In this document: piece by piece, positions 50,727 to 61,386 of the stretch
Position numbering within the stretch: position 1 is the first letter of the stretch
Layout: each line of letters opens with the position of its first letter
NCBI GenBank assembly: GCA_030765055.1
Contig: CM060953.1
Location: forward strand, 10,108,045-10,172,044
Source: Mantis religiosa
Taxonomy: Eukaryota; Arthropoda; Insecta; Mantodea; Mantidae
Direction of reading: 5' to 3'
Length of the DNA stretch: 64,000 nucleotides
Position numbers and translations under genes: made by a program
The notes under the pieces: model-generated
Told to the model about the DNA's origin: nothing
Database searches by the model: none
Seen by the model: only the letters and a program-made list of their open reading frames with translations

Positions 50727-51444
50727 CCCAGGAGCTAAACCTACCAGCAGCTAAAGCTGAACTCCTCATAATTATTCCAAGCTGTTTGGCATCTAAATTT
50801 CTCCCCAACTAAAATTTAAAACAAAAACAAAAATTGGGTGCTAAGTACTGCATCCCTCCCTTCAACCCGAAGGTACTTTGGTAACCTCAAAATTAACTCC
50901 CAATCAAAAAACCTACATCACCTTCATCCTACATAATTCAATACAAATCCTACCTGCGGTAAAACCCTTAATGGGTGGGCACGCAGCAAAAACCTTCTGG
51001 CTGTATACAGCCAGCCAGCACGAGCGAGCGTTCAGAAGTCAGCTTCCATCCCAACATCTAGACTGGCTGCTTTCACGGAGCGCAGACAATCTTTAGCAAT
51101 ACCATTTTTCTCACCACAAGTTCTTAGAACAGTGTTGCTTCAGATAGTTAGGCAATCCTTTGCAATGACTATCCTCTTCAAATGCAAAACAACAAAAAAA
51201 CAACAACAAAAATAGACTGGCTATAGGAGCTCAATACTGTAGCCTCAAATACTTCAAACAAAAGTTGAAAAATTGGCACCTTCTTAATCCATTTTATCAT
51301 ATTTCTGAGTGTTTTAATTGTAATCTTAACACTGTACTTTAAACTGTATTAGCTTGACTTATGTTGCAATAAACGGTTGATTGTAGTTTCTATGACTTGA
51401 AATAAAATATGTATAATATAAAAAAGTAGTAACTAGTATTGGAT
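50727..51444. other. Probable LINE 3' untranslated part and AT-rich spacer
   Basis: Follows the Jockey-like C-terminus directly. Moderately GC-rich to about 51090 (open frame 50878-51096 without a recognised domain), then AT-rich. Includes an A-rich CAAAACAACAAAAAAACAAC-like stretch near 51185. Confidence 0.4.
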
Positions 51445-51452
51445 AATGGATA

Positions 51453-51585
51453 GAGTCAACATGAAAAATTCAATGCCATGGCCGGGATTTGAACCACGGA
51501 TCTCCTGGTTTCCGTCCAGTCACTCTTAACCTTTGAGCTACCATGGCCAACGTGCCTTCCAGACATTAAATTCTCCAGTTGACTC
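51453..51585 (-). mobile_element. tRNA-like element with terminal inverted repeats, copy 1
   Basis: On the minus strand the element starts GAGTCAACTGGAGAATTTAA and ends ATTGAATTTTTCATGTTGACTC-like, giving imperfect terminal inverted repeats of about 24 bp (GAGTCAAC/GTTGACTC perfect). Inside, 51475-51547 is 73 nt with tRNA layout: 7-bp acceptor arm GCCATGG/CCATGGC, D arm GCTC/GAGC, an anticodon-like arm, and a T-loop TTCAAAT with the B-box GGTTCAAATCC. T-stem pairing is imperfect. A tRNA-derived SINE is the alternative, but SINEs lack such paired ends. Confidence 0.7.
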
Positions 51586-51715
51586 ATATATTTCCCCGGT
51601 AGACCACTAGGGGCTCTCGCATCCGAGATACGCCGTTTGTGGCGACTTACTGTTGTAAGTACTTGAGTCCCAGGCTTCATCATTTAACTCTTATTATTTT
51701 ACCGGGCAAATATGT

Positions 51716-51847
51716 GAGTCAACTGGAGAATTTAATGTCAGGAAGGCACGTTGGCCATGGTAGCTCAAAGGTTAAGAGCGACTGGACGGAAACCAGGAGA
51801 TCCGTGGTTCAAATCCCGCCCCGGCATTGAATTTTTCATGTTGACTC
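51716..51847 (+). mobile_element. tRNA-like element with terminal inverted repeats, copy 2
   Basis: Same element as copy 1 on the opposite strand. GAGTCAAC at 51716 and GTTGACTC at 51840 form the ends. The tRNA-like core is 51754-51825, with A-box-like TAGCTCAAAGGTTAAGAGC and B-box GGTTCAAATCC. The 3' acceptor half is damaged (CCCGCCCCGGC instead of CCCGGCCATGGC), so this copy cannot form the 7-bp acceptor stem. Confidence 0.7.
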
Positions 51848-51978
51848 TATCCATCAAATATCTTAGCCTATATACGGCTAGTGTGGAGAAATGATTAATT
51901 TCCATCAATTAACTAAAATAGTATTGGATAAATTTTATTAAAGTATAATATCTATTATTATTTGAAAATTTTGTACTG

Positions 51979-52354
<376 letters not shown>

Positions 52355-53915
52355 AGTTTTTGTTAAAAAAACACTGAAACTTCAGAATTTTTTGGTACAA
52401 GTATTATGCAGCCTGCAGAGCTAGTAGAAGGTGTGCTAGATCACCAGGTGGCCCCACCGAGGTTTTCGGTAGTCTTCCTTGCGGGGTTGACGCGCGTAAG
52501 TGGCGTATCGACTTCCACACGTCTTGACGTTGTGCTCAGCGGGGGGGGGGGCTTTTTAGACTCAAGGTATTGCGCTATGGAAACACCCCGGAGTATCCAT
52601 CGCTCCCGGGTTGAAGGAGGCCCGGGTCCAGGACTAATGGGAGTAGAGCCTATGCACTTAACTAAGTATTATGAATCTCAGAGAAAAATCCCTTCTTATT
52701 ATTATTCTTATGACTCTGCTTAATACACACACAAAAATTCATATGTTTTGTTGATTAATTTTTTAAAAAAGTGTACCGGAACCTGGAAAAATGTGAAAAG
52801 AGAAAATCAGCTTTAAACTTTCTATTTATTGATTACTGACTTCTCACATCAATCAGAACATTCCTGCTGCATAGTCTTGACCCTCTGTGTTCTCACTTGT
52901 TCTTTTCAAGTTGCTCTTCATTTGTCTTGCCTTCTTGGCCAGATCTTCAACTGTTTTATCTACTTTCAGGACTCGCAGCTCAATGACTAGTATCATGATT
53001 AGCACATGTATTGTGTGAACTGGGCCTACTAACCTCAATATTACATGTGGTTTCATTGTATATTCTATTTATATTTTCTACATTTACTTTTCTATGTTTA
53101 GTAAAACGATTGTCTATAAACTTTCTCTTTCGAAATGTTTTTGGACTAACCATATCATATACTCACCAATAACTAGTACAAAATATTTAATACAAATAAC
53201 TATTCACATACACAGTCAAAGACAAAAGAAAAACTAGCATCATTGGAGTTACAGTGGTACCAGCAGAAAGCTTGAAAGATCCCTTACAAATCAAGGCTTA
53301 GTTCAGAAATATCTGTTCAGTATTATAGAAGTTATGATCGATTTTCTGAAAGCTTACGAAAAGGGGCGTGGCAAAAACTTAACACCAACTAATATAATTA
53401 GCAAATTAGGTACAAACTATTACTCCAATAAACTTTTTAACGTTATATTTTTAATCTACAGGGGTGGCATTATAATAAAATATAAAAATAAAAAAAAGTG
53501 AATTTTAACCCCAAGTGGAGTACCTTCTCACCTTAACGGGCATCTGCGGGACTTAATTACGGCTATCCGACAGAGATGATATGACCCTTGAAACTGATAG
53601 TGTTAGTAACAATGACATTTGTTGTTGTTTTCGTTTTTGCATTTGACTTTATTTCATATTTCCTTGTGGGTACAATAAAAATACAGTAGTCCCAATAAGT
53701 CAGCAGATATTTTGCAAATATTCTTTTTTAATTTATTCCCTTCCCTCCACATTAAAATTCGTTGTATTCTTTCATAGAATGCTTAAATCAGATCACCATA
53801 AATCGTGTACAATTTTCTTACTCTGATACTGACATCAAAGAAACTGTGACGTTGCCTAGCAACAAGTAAGCCATGCACTAACAACTTTCTCTTCTCCCCA
53901 TTTACATACGTTTCA
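52355..53915. other. Intergenic sequence without a recognised gene
   Basis: A GC-richer part at 52390-52650 contains an 11-base G run (52541-52551) and a 105-codon open frame (52406-52723) with no recognisable domain. The rest is AT-rich. It may be a fragment of an unidentified element. Confidence 0.5.
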
Positions 53916-54037
53916 CGAGGGCTGTTTAGTAAAGAATGAGCACAACTTTTTTGTTGACAACGTACCTTTACTCATCCTCATAATTTTGATGACCCTTCCC
54001 AAAATAGTCTCTCCTGAATGCGTTGCACTTGTCCCAG
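53916..54037 (+). repeat. Left terminal inverted repeat of the mariner
   Basis: Includes GACAACGTACCTTTACTCAT, CATAATTTTGATGACCCTTC and GAATGCGTTGCACTTGTCCC. The last 95 bases are an antisense copy of the end of the transposase coding sequence. Confidence 0.85.
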
Positions 54038-54095
54038 TTACTTGCCTGTGAGAACCAGACAAGTTCAGATATGCTCAGTATCGCCTACCGCTGCA

Positions 54096-55181
54096 ATGGA
54101 GGTAACACGCGAGGAACAACACGTGACCTTGAAATTCTGCTTTCGTCTCAACAAATCTTCAGTTGAGGCCTATACAATGTTACAGGAGGCCTATGGAGAG
54201 TCTGGTCTTCCCTACAGCACAGCTCGAAGGGGGTTTAAACTGTTTAAAGACGGGAGACAATCAATTTCAAAGGAAGGTGGACCCGGTGCTCCAGTTACTG
54301 CTCTTACGGAAGAAAACATCAACACTGCTGCTGCCACTGTGAGAGAGGATCGACGAATTACCTTAAGACCACTTTCTGAAACATTGAACATTTCATTAGG
54401 TGCCACCCACAGGTTGGTGACAGAAACATTACACATGAGACGTATTTGTGCGCGATGAGTTCCAAGACTGTTGATTTCCGAACAAAAGGACATTCGCATT
54501 CAGGTCTGCATGCAGTTAAAGTTGATGTTAGAGGAAGATCCGGAGTTTCTTTCAAACGTAATCACTGCTGATGAAACTTGGCTACATCATTTTGATCCTG
54601 AGAGCAAATAGCAAAGCTCAGTGTGGAAATCTTTTTCATCATCAACCCCCAAAAATAGCAAAAGTGGTTGCTTCTGCTGGGAAATTTTGATATTCATGGA
54701 ATGGTTTATCAGCATGTTGTACCTGCACACACATCAGTAACTGGACAATACTACAGGGATGTCCTGAAATTATTGCAAGTTCATATCAGCCACTAAAGAC
54801 CACATTTCCGTGAAGCAGGCTAGATGCTGCACCACGATAATGCGCGGCCGCATATTGCCAATGTTGTTGCTGAATATCTTGCAAAAATCAACGTGAAGTG
54901 CATCCCTCACCCTCCCTATAGTTCGAATTTAGCCACATGTTACTGTTTTCTATTCCCCAACTTGAAGAAACGCCTTCGTGAGAGGCATTATTCATCATCA
55001 GAAGCAATGGTGAAGGCTGCGGAGGCGATTTTGAAGGATCTCTCAAAATGGTTTCCAGCATGTCTTTGAAGACTGGCAGAAACGCTGGGACAAGTGCATC
55101 GCATTCAGGGGAGACTGTTTTGAGAAGAACCATCAAAATTATGAGGACGAGTTAAGGTACGTTGTCAGAAAAAAATTGTAA
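54096..55181 (+). pseudogene. Mariner (DD34D) transposase, dead
   Basis: Start ATG at 54096. The N-terminal helix-turn-helix region includes YGESGLPYSTARRGFKLFK and ITLRPLSETLNISLGATHR. The linker is damaged by a TGA at 54456 (Arg codon of RICARWVPRLL in relatives). The first catalytic Asp is intact in TADETWLHHF. A TAG at 54609 and frameshifts follow. The second Asp is in HDNARPH (about 54836). The third, expected 34 residues later in SPDLAPCD, is a Tyr here (SSNLATCYCF), so the active site is lost. The C-terminus (WQKRWDKCIAFRG) reads on to TAA at 55179, with its last 32 or so codons inside the right terminal repeat. Assignment to mariner is firm; the subfamily is not named. Confidence 0.9.
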
Positions 55182-55205
55182 TCATTCTTTATTGAACAGC
55201 CCTCG
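55085..55205 (+). repeat. Right terminal inverted repeat of the mariner
   Basis: Mirrors 53916-54037 with roughly 80-85% identity by eye. Overlaps the end of the transposase frame, which terminates at 55181. Confidence 0.85.
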
Positions 55206-56166
55206 AATATAAAACTTCTTACTTGAACTCTGCTGACGATTTTCGTTCTCGGAATCCCTCATCATTCGGAAATATCATTTCTATATCTGCTATTGCATAA
55301 AGGATTCTATAAATAATACTAAAGGAGGAATATTAAAATTGTATAGGGCTTTGAAATTCAAAGTGAAAGTGATAAACAAATTCTGTAGTTTCTAAGCCGT
55401 TATTTTCACATCGCTAGTTCCTCCGCAGTCGAGAAAGTTCCTCAGAGCTACCGCATCTCCTTGGCCCATTAACTGATGCTGTGTCCACGGAGTCGTTCTC
55501 TGCTTCATGATTTAATAAGCCGTACCTTTGTGTGGTGAAGACCATAAATTATAAAGCTCCTAATTATATGTTCCGATCTTGCCAAGGACTGACTGACTGC
55601 CTTTTAAACCCCGTTTTCGATACCTCTCGTGATTAGGAGCGATTGGACGTAGCTTCGATGGCCGAGTTGCACTCGCAGAGCGGATAAAGTTGATAAAAAC
55701 GGTGGTGGAGAGAAATGGCTGAACCAATTTGCTTAATTTTGGTTTTGAGATATTTGTATATGTCTAAGGAAGGTTTAAAAGCTTAGAAAAAGCAGCCTGA
55801 AGTGATAACGGACCGGGTTATTAACTTAATGCAAAACTACACATGCAAACTTTCATGGAATATATACACCTTCTTTTATTTTAGACAAACAAACGCATTA
55901 CAAAGTAGAAAGGTTTCAACTCCTTGTCAAAGCCTTCAGAGATATTTCGCCCACTATGTTTTATTAAATGACGTGTATTGTTTGTTATCAGGACTGACAT
56001 ATTTTATGTACACCTAACGAAGATTAGATAAAAAATTAATTTCTGAAGGCACTATAAGACTATACATATTTGACCAAAGATAATTATTGGCAAATCTTTG
56101 AATACCTTCTTTATAATTTGTGTTTGAATTGAATTGACACAAAGTTAATTGAATTCCTTTTATTTT
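55206..56166. other. Intergenic sequence without a recognised gene
   Basis: AT-rich. A short open frame at 55802-56017 has no recognisable domain. Confidence 0.5.
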
Positions 56167-56376
56167 CCGATGATTTCAATGTATTTACCTTTTGATTTTA
56201 AGCGTCTACAGTTTCCTATACTTTTGGCCTTTGTGATAACCATAAATAAATCGCAAGGACAGTCGTTGGAAGTTTAGGGAATCAACTTGCAGTTTCCCTG
56301 TTTCTGTCATGAACAATTATACGTCGTGTGTTCGCGTGTCGGAATACCATCATCTTTAAATGTTTACGCACCATAA
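56167..56376 (+). pseudogene. Helitron helicase (PIF1-like) C-terminal remnant
   Basis: The frame from 56167 reads LPFDFKRLQFPILLAFVITI, then NKSQGQSLEV, a TAG at 56275, then GINLQFPCFCHEQLYVVCSR and VGIPSSLNVYAP, ending at TAA 56374. This is the conserved end of PIF1-type helicases in Helitron Rep/helicase proteins (AMTINKSQGQ and LYVACSRV motifs). Only about 69 codons remain, so it is a small 5'-truncated relic. No Helitron 3' hairpin and CTRR end could be assigned downstream. Confidence 0.75.
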
Positions 56377-57838
56377 AAAAAAGAAAAAAATAGTGTATGC
56401 TTAAGATCACACGACAGCATTGAAAACTTAAAAACTATTCATTATAAATCATTATTAAAAATTACTTTCAAAAATTTAATGTTGACACTCATTGTTGCGC
56501 AAAGAGAGTTGCGAGTTAAACATTTCATGCTTTACGCTAAGTTTGCTCTGAAACAACTGAATGACGACGGACTTGCGACCGTGCGAGGAGTATACATAAA
56601 GGATGTGTAAAGGAAGTAAAATAAAATCACATAATATACTGTTTTACATGTATTTTATTTTTATATTAAAATAATGATATTTTACAATCATATTTCCTAT
56701 TTTGTTTCTTGCTAATACACATATTTCATTGTATTGTTATTTTTAATTAAAATACAGGTTCATACATATCATATAACATAATTATATGACATTCATTTGC
56801 TTATTTGTATGTTTTTTGAATATTCGGAAATGTTTGGTTACGTATACATTTTACAAATGTTATTACATATCCTTACATATACTCATTACACCATATTTTA
56901 TTACACGTTCGTACATATTTTATTACATATCATATTCATTTCAAATGTTTTGTCACAATTGATACTGATATTAATACATCTTTTGACCCTCTGTCAGTCT
57001 TTCAGTCTGTGCAAAACATAACCTATAAGTTGTTAATGAAAATAAACGCAAAACGTCATTTTAATACGTGATAATTTTATCATTTACGTGTTACTGCATT
57101 TAATTTATTGATCTTTTACGTTTTAATATTCACAATAAAGAGAAACTGTCAATAAAAATAACCAGTTCTTAAATGAAACACCTCTATCACCAATTCCTAA
57201 CACTTTTATTTCCAATTAGCACACTCGTTTTATTTTTCGTTATTATGGTTTTAATTATTCAAATACCGAAATTCGGCGATATTATCTGTTCATTTTGACT
57301 ATTATTATTATTGTTTAAAGTGGAATTTGACACGTTGTCGACTTGTTAAATGACAGAAGGTTATCTGACCGGATCGGTTACTGACACTTGACAGACGTTT
57401 GTAAGAACGGTCCTAAGACAATTATTTTTATAATGAAACTCCTGTAGGGTTTGTGAATTTTTCATAGTATTTGAAATATGTTAAAACATACCTGGATACG
57501 TGTTGTTGTAACACGAGTGCGACAACTCAACTCCATGCTGGCGGGCTGTTTGGAACACCCCGAAGGGTGGTCAAATCGTGTACCTGCTCTGGGAAGAGCT
57601 TAACCACGTTGTGGCGGGATGTGGATGTTGCAGAATGACTGGTGTAGTTTAAGTGGGGGTAGTGTAGGGAGGTAGCTTGTTGCTCCTCAGGGAATGATGA
57701 ACCGGGTGCTACGGACAGCGTGCACCGCTGGTGGATTGGTTAATAAACTAGGAAGAAGGTATGTATAATTTTGAATATTCCAGAATAAAATTTTGGATTA
57801 GCTGAAATTTAATTTAGGCTGGAATGGAGATCATGTTG
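56377..57838. other. AT-rich spacer, then a GC-richer stretch without a recognised gene
   Basis: 56377-57500 is strongly AT-rich, with a chance open frame at 56797-57021. 57510-57760 is GC-richer and lies behind the 3' end of the following minus-strand LINE, so it may be its 3' untranslated part. Confidence 0.45.
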
Positions 57839-58411
57839 TTACCGGTAATGACCGCAAGACATGCGGGGTAAATGGTATCGCTTTAAGCGACGCTCACGAT
57901 CCTCAAGGGATCTGACGAGGGCGCACTGATGTTGGGGCAAACCCTCGAAGAATTTTGTCGCCCGGCGCCTAATTTCATCCTCCACATATCGGAGGGATGA
58001 AGCCTCGTGAAGTAATCTCACGGGGAACCTTGTGCATACAGAATAAATAATCCGAAGACATTTATTCTGTGCACGTTGGAGCAGTACCAGGTTTGAGCCT
58101 GCGGCCATACCCCAGACTTCGCACGCATAGAGCATGATAGGGAGGACCAGAGCCATAAAGAGGCGTAACTTTTGGGGGAACAGACATCGCAGACCGAAGC
58201 ACAGGGTATAGTGGTGCCACGGCACCACACGACCGATGGGCCTGCTCCTGGATGTGCTGCCGAAAAGTTAGGCCCTTGTCCAGCTTGACTCCCAAGTACT
58301 TGATTGAATTCTCCCACCTGATCCCTTGCCCGAAGTAGGTAAATTGGGGGCAGAAAATCTACGGAGAACATAAAACTGTGGGGGTTATTTCGGATTGAGC
58401 CGACTCGAGCC
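57839..58411 (-). pseudogene. Jockey-like LINE C-terminal fragment, second copy
   Basis: On the minus strand the protein reads, across frameshifts, IRWENSIKYLGVKLDKGLTF, RQHIQ, then (after a shift near 58170) LPQKLRLFMALVLPIMLYAC, EVWGMAAGS, QRAQNKCLRIIYSVC, YVEDEIRRRATKF and a C-terminal PRMSCGHYR. It is the same family as 49930-50726 (compare LYACEIWGMAADS and PRMACGHPR) but in reverse orientation and starting later, so it is 5' truncated before the RT active site. At least two frameshifts make it non-functional. Confidence 0.8.
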
Positions 58412-59168
58412 GACTTCACCCGAATGAGTGTCACATATTTCAGCGTGACGGCTCAGTTTAATTTACCACCAACAAAAAATGCTATACGCGCCTAAAGAAG
58501 TTTTTACTTCAAAACTATTGTTTATTAGAAAGCTTTAAATTGATAACTATATTGTAACTTTGTTGTGCTTAAATGAATAATTATTTTGTTGTATTTATAT
58601 AGATACGTTCTGACAATTTTTACTGACGGTAGCAGGTTGACAGGGTCGGCTAGTCATCAATAAATTCTCCATTCAGTGACTGTCGAGCATTTCAATCAAA
58701 ATACTCTCGTTCCGGTTTACTGACATAATTATTAAATATTAATCGCAAATAAGTCTAACGTACATTATGAGGCAATGTCTGTATCGTAGTGTTTTGCACT
58801 TGGTTTTCACAAATTCAGACAACAGCTAGAACTTCCAGAGATGAATATCTGTGTTCCAAAAATTTGTCATTTAAAAAGTCACTTTCGCAGTTTTCTGTGT
58901 CATAAGTTCGGAGAGTCTCGGACTTAAATTCCGTAGCCCAATAAATATAAGGTATAGTTTTGTAGTTTTTCTCAAGGACAAGGTAAATACATAATTGAAT
59001 ATTTAATATCGAGACCAACAGTTCCAAGTTAAATCTAAAAAATTAGCAAAACTTAAAGTACATAGTAATAACGAGTGCTCTGCCCTCTATGCACACACAA
59101 CGAAATATGGTAAAGAATAGCGCCATCTGCCATGTAGTTCAAGTACTTGAATCCCAGTATCTGAATAT
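58412..59168. other. Intergenic sequence without a recognised gene
   Basis: AT-rich with no open frame of note apart from 58815-59027 on the minus strand, which has no recognisable domain. Confidence 0.5.
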
Positions 59169-59300
59169 GAGTCAATTCGAGAATTTAAGGTCAGGACGGC
59201 ACGTTGGCCATGGTAGCTCAAGGGGCAAGAGCGACTGGACGGAAACCAGGAGATCCGTGGTTCAAATCCTGGCCATGGCATTGAATTTTTCAGGTTGGCT
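59169..59300 (+). mobile_element. tRNA-like element with terminal inverted repeats, copy 3
   Basis: Third copy of the element seen at 51453 and 51716. The tRNA-like core 59207-59279 is exactly 73 nt with canonical arm lengths: acceptor GCCATGG/CCATGGC, D arm GCTC/GAGC, 7-base anticodon loop ACGGAAA (anticodon-position GGA, but C instead of U at position 33), 5-base variable loop, T-loop TTCAAAT. The ends are more diverged (GAGTCAAT at left, GGTTGGCTA at right). A working tRNA gene is unlikely because of the loop change and T-stem mismatches. Confidence 0.65.
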
Positions 59301-59309
59301 ATCTATCCA

Positions 59310-60465
59310 AAAGGTAATGTTTAACTTGAAGTAGATAGATCAATAAGTGCGTGTACAAAAGCAGAGAAAGTCATGTATACATCACATAACGACCAGCTGT
59401 TTAAAACATTTGACTATCACTTAAAGTCTACTGTATTCCCTTGTAACTACAATAAGATCATGTTTATCTTGAAGTAGATAGAGCAATAAGTGTCTGTACA
59501 AGAGTAGAGAAAGTCATGTATACATCACATAACGACCAAAACATTTGACTATCACTTAAAGTCTACTGTATTCCCTTGTAACTACAATAAGATTATGTTT
59601 ATCTTGAAGTAGATAGAGCAATAAGTGTTTGTACAAGAGTAGAGAAAGACATGTATACATCACATAACGACCAGCTGTTTAAAACATTTGACTATCTCTT
59701 AAAGTCTACTGTATTTCCTTGTAGCTACAATAAGATAATGTTTATCTTGAAGTAGATAGAGCAATAAGTGTTTGTACAAGAGTAGAGAAAGTCACGCATA
59801 CATCACATAGCGACCAAAACATTTGACTATCACTTAAAGTCTACTGCATTTCCTTGTAACTACAATAAGGTAATGTTTATCTTAAAGTAGATAGAGCAAT
59901 AAGTGTTTGTACAAGAGTAGAGAAAGTCATGTATACATCACATAACGACCAAAACATTTGACTATCACTTAAAGTCTACTGTCTTCCCTTGAAATTACAA
60001 TAAGATTATGTTTATCTTGAAGTAGATAGAGCAATAAGTGTTTGTACAAGAGTAGAGAAAGACATGTATACATCACATAACGACCAGCTGTTTAAAACAT
60101 TTGACTATCTCTTAAAGTCTACTGTATTTCCTTGTAGCTACAATAAGATAATGTTTATCTTGAAGTAGATAGAGCAATAAGTGTTTGTACAAGAGTAGAG
60201 AAAGTCACGCATACATCACATAACGACCAAAACATTTGACTATCACTTAAAGTCTACTGCATTTCCTTGTAACTACAATAAGGTAATGTTTATCTTAAAG
60301 TAGATAGAGCAATAAGTGTTTGTACAAGAGTAGAGAAAGTCATGTATACATCACATAACGACCAAAACATTTGACTATCACTTAAAGTCTACTGTATTCC
60401 CTTGTAATTACAATAAGATAATGTTTATCTTGAAGTAGACATAGCAGAATGTGTACAAGAGTAGA
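59310..60465. repeat. Satellite of 135- and 143-bp units with a 413-bp higher-order repeat
   Basis: The anchor GTAGATAGA occurs (with variants) at 59331, 59474, 59609, 59752, 59887, 60022, 60165, 60300 and 60435, giving unit lengths 143, 135, 143, 135, 135, 143, 135, 135. The eight-base difference is the presence or absence of AGCTGTTT after CGACC. The trimer 59609-60021 is repeated at 60022-60434, down to private variants (GACTATCTCTTA, CTTGTAGCTACAA), so a 413-bp unit was duplicated recently. Confidence 0.96.
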
Positions 60466-61138
60466 GAGTGAACACAAGACTTTGTTTCTGTGCTATGTGG
60501 TAGCTAGGCAGGTGCTGTTTTATTGGGTCATAGTGTGCTTGGCTGTGTGTTGCATCGTGTCCTGTAATCTTGCAAGGAGCCGAGCCTACTTACCTGGTAG
60601 TAACCCTTACACTACGTGTCAGAATGTGGTTCTCAACCTCTCTCTTTCTTCAGCCATGGCCGTTTTAGGCAGTTTTCAGTAAAATTCTCACACAGCACAA
60701 TGGTAGGGAGAGAAAAAGTTGTAATGCATATTCATAAGAAGAATACGTCACAGTTTCGTTCTTTTTTCGTTGTCTCCGAATTCATATACAAAAATTTTGG
60801 ATCATATAATTTTTTCTTGCATAATGGAGTGTTATTTGATATTATGAGGTGTTCCTGAACAAATTTTATTGTGAATGTGAAGCACGAAGAATATATGACG
60901 TAATTCTGACCACATGGGTCTTTTACAATAAAGATAACAATTATTAGGTTTCTCTGACTCGAAAGCAAGAATATTTACAGATACTGAAGCAAGAATATTT
61001 ACAGATACTGCAAAAAGGATTCGTCTAGTCATAGCACACAGAACAGAACAAGCACAATCAGAAAAATACAAATAACAAACGAACAATAATTATTTTGTTA
61101 CCTCTGTTGATATCTGGATTTAAAAATAAAACAATTTT
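60466..61138. other. Intergenic sequence; small tandem duplication
   Basis: No recognised gene; open frames at 60449-60682 and 60616-60858 show no domain. A 24-bp segment starting GCAAGAATATTTACAGATAC occurs twice in tandem at 60965-61012. Confidence 0.5.
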
Positions 61139-61273
61139 TGTTCATATATTGATTAGTTAGCGAACAGTTCTACGTTATTTAAAATCATGTCCCATTTGAT
61201 GTCAAACAAGTATTCGACTGTCATTGACAGTTCCATCTCTGTTTTCAAAGCCGTTGACTGCTATTTAAGTAAT

Positions 61274-61386
61274 ATGGGTCGAAAACTTCGTGAAAGTATA
61301 AAAGAAGAGACAGAAATTTGCACCAGGTTATTTAAAAAAAGGAAAATTTATTCAAGAAATTGGAGAAACCATTGGAAGAACTACTG
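61274..61386 (+). pseudogene. Tc1-like transposase, N-terminal fragment
   Basis: Begins MGRKL at 61274, the usual Tc1 start. After a frameshift it reads KGKFIQEIGETIGRTT, matching the first helix-turn-helix of Tc1 transposases. It breaks off at about 61386, where a minus-strand mariner fragment begins. The rest of the protein resumes at 62101. Confidence 0.65.

Larger units (their letters stand above)
51445..51855. repeat. Large imperfect inverted repeat made by two tRNA-like elements head to head
   Basis: The arm at about 51445-51597 is the reverse complement of 51702-51855 with few differences. Homology runs from TACCGGG(G/C)AAATAT outside the 5' end to TATCCAT outside the 3' end of the element. 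A spacer of about 105 bp separates the arms. Confidence 0.9.
53916..55205 (+). mobile_element. Full-length inactive mariner element with terminal inverted repeats of about 120 bp
   Basis: Starts CGAGGGCTGTTTAGTAAAGA and ends with the reverse complement form TTTATTGAACAGCCCTCG. The inverted repeats run from 53916 to 54037 and from 55085 to 55205, far beyond the 25-30 bp usual for mariner. Total length (1,290 bp) is normal for mariner. The expected TA target duplication is not visible (CA on the left, AA on the right). A related, internally deleted copy lies at 61387-62099. Confidence 0.9.

Noticed and set aside
51754..51825. Functional tRNA gene
   Set aside because: The acceptor 3' half is destroyed in this copy, position 33 of the anticodon loop is C, T-stem pairs are mismatched, and the unit is repeated with flanking inverted repeats.
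52406..52723. 105-codon open frame as a gene
   Set aside because: No domain, low complexity around an 11-base G run, and no neighbours that support it.
56797..57021. 74-codon hydrophobic open frame
   Set aside because: Lies in very AT-rich DNA, where Phe/Ile/Tyr-rich chance frames are expected.
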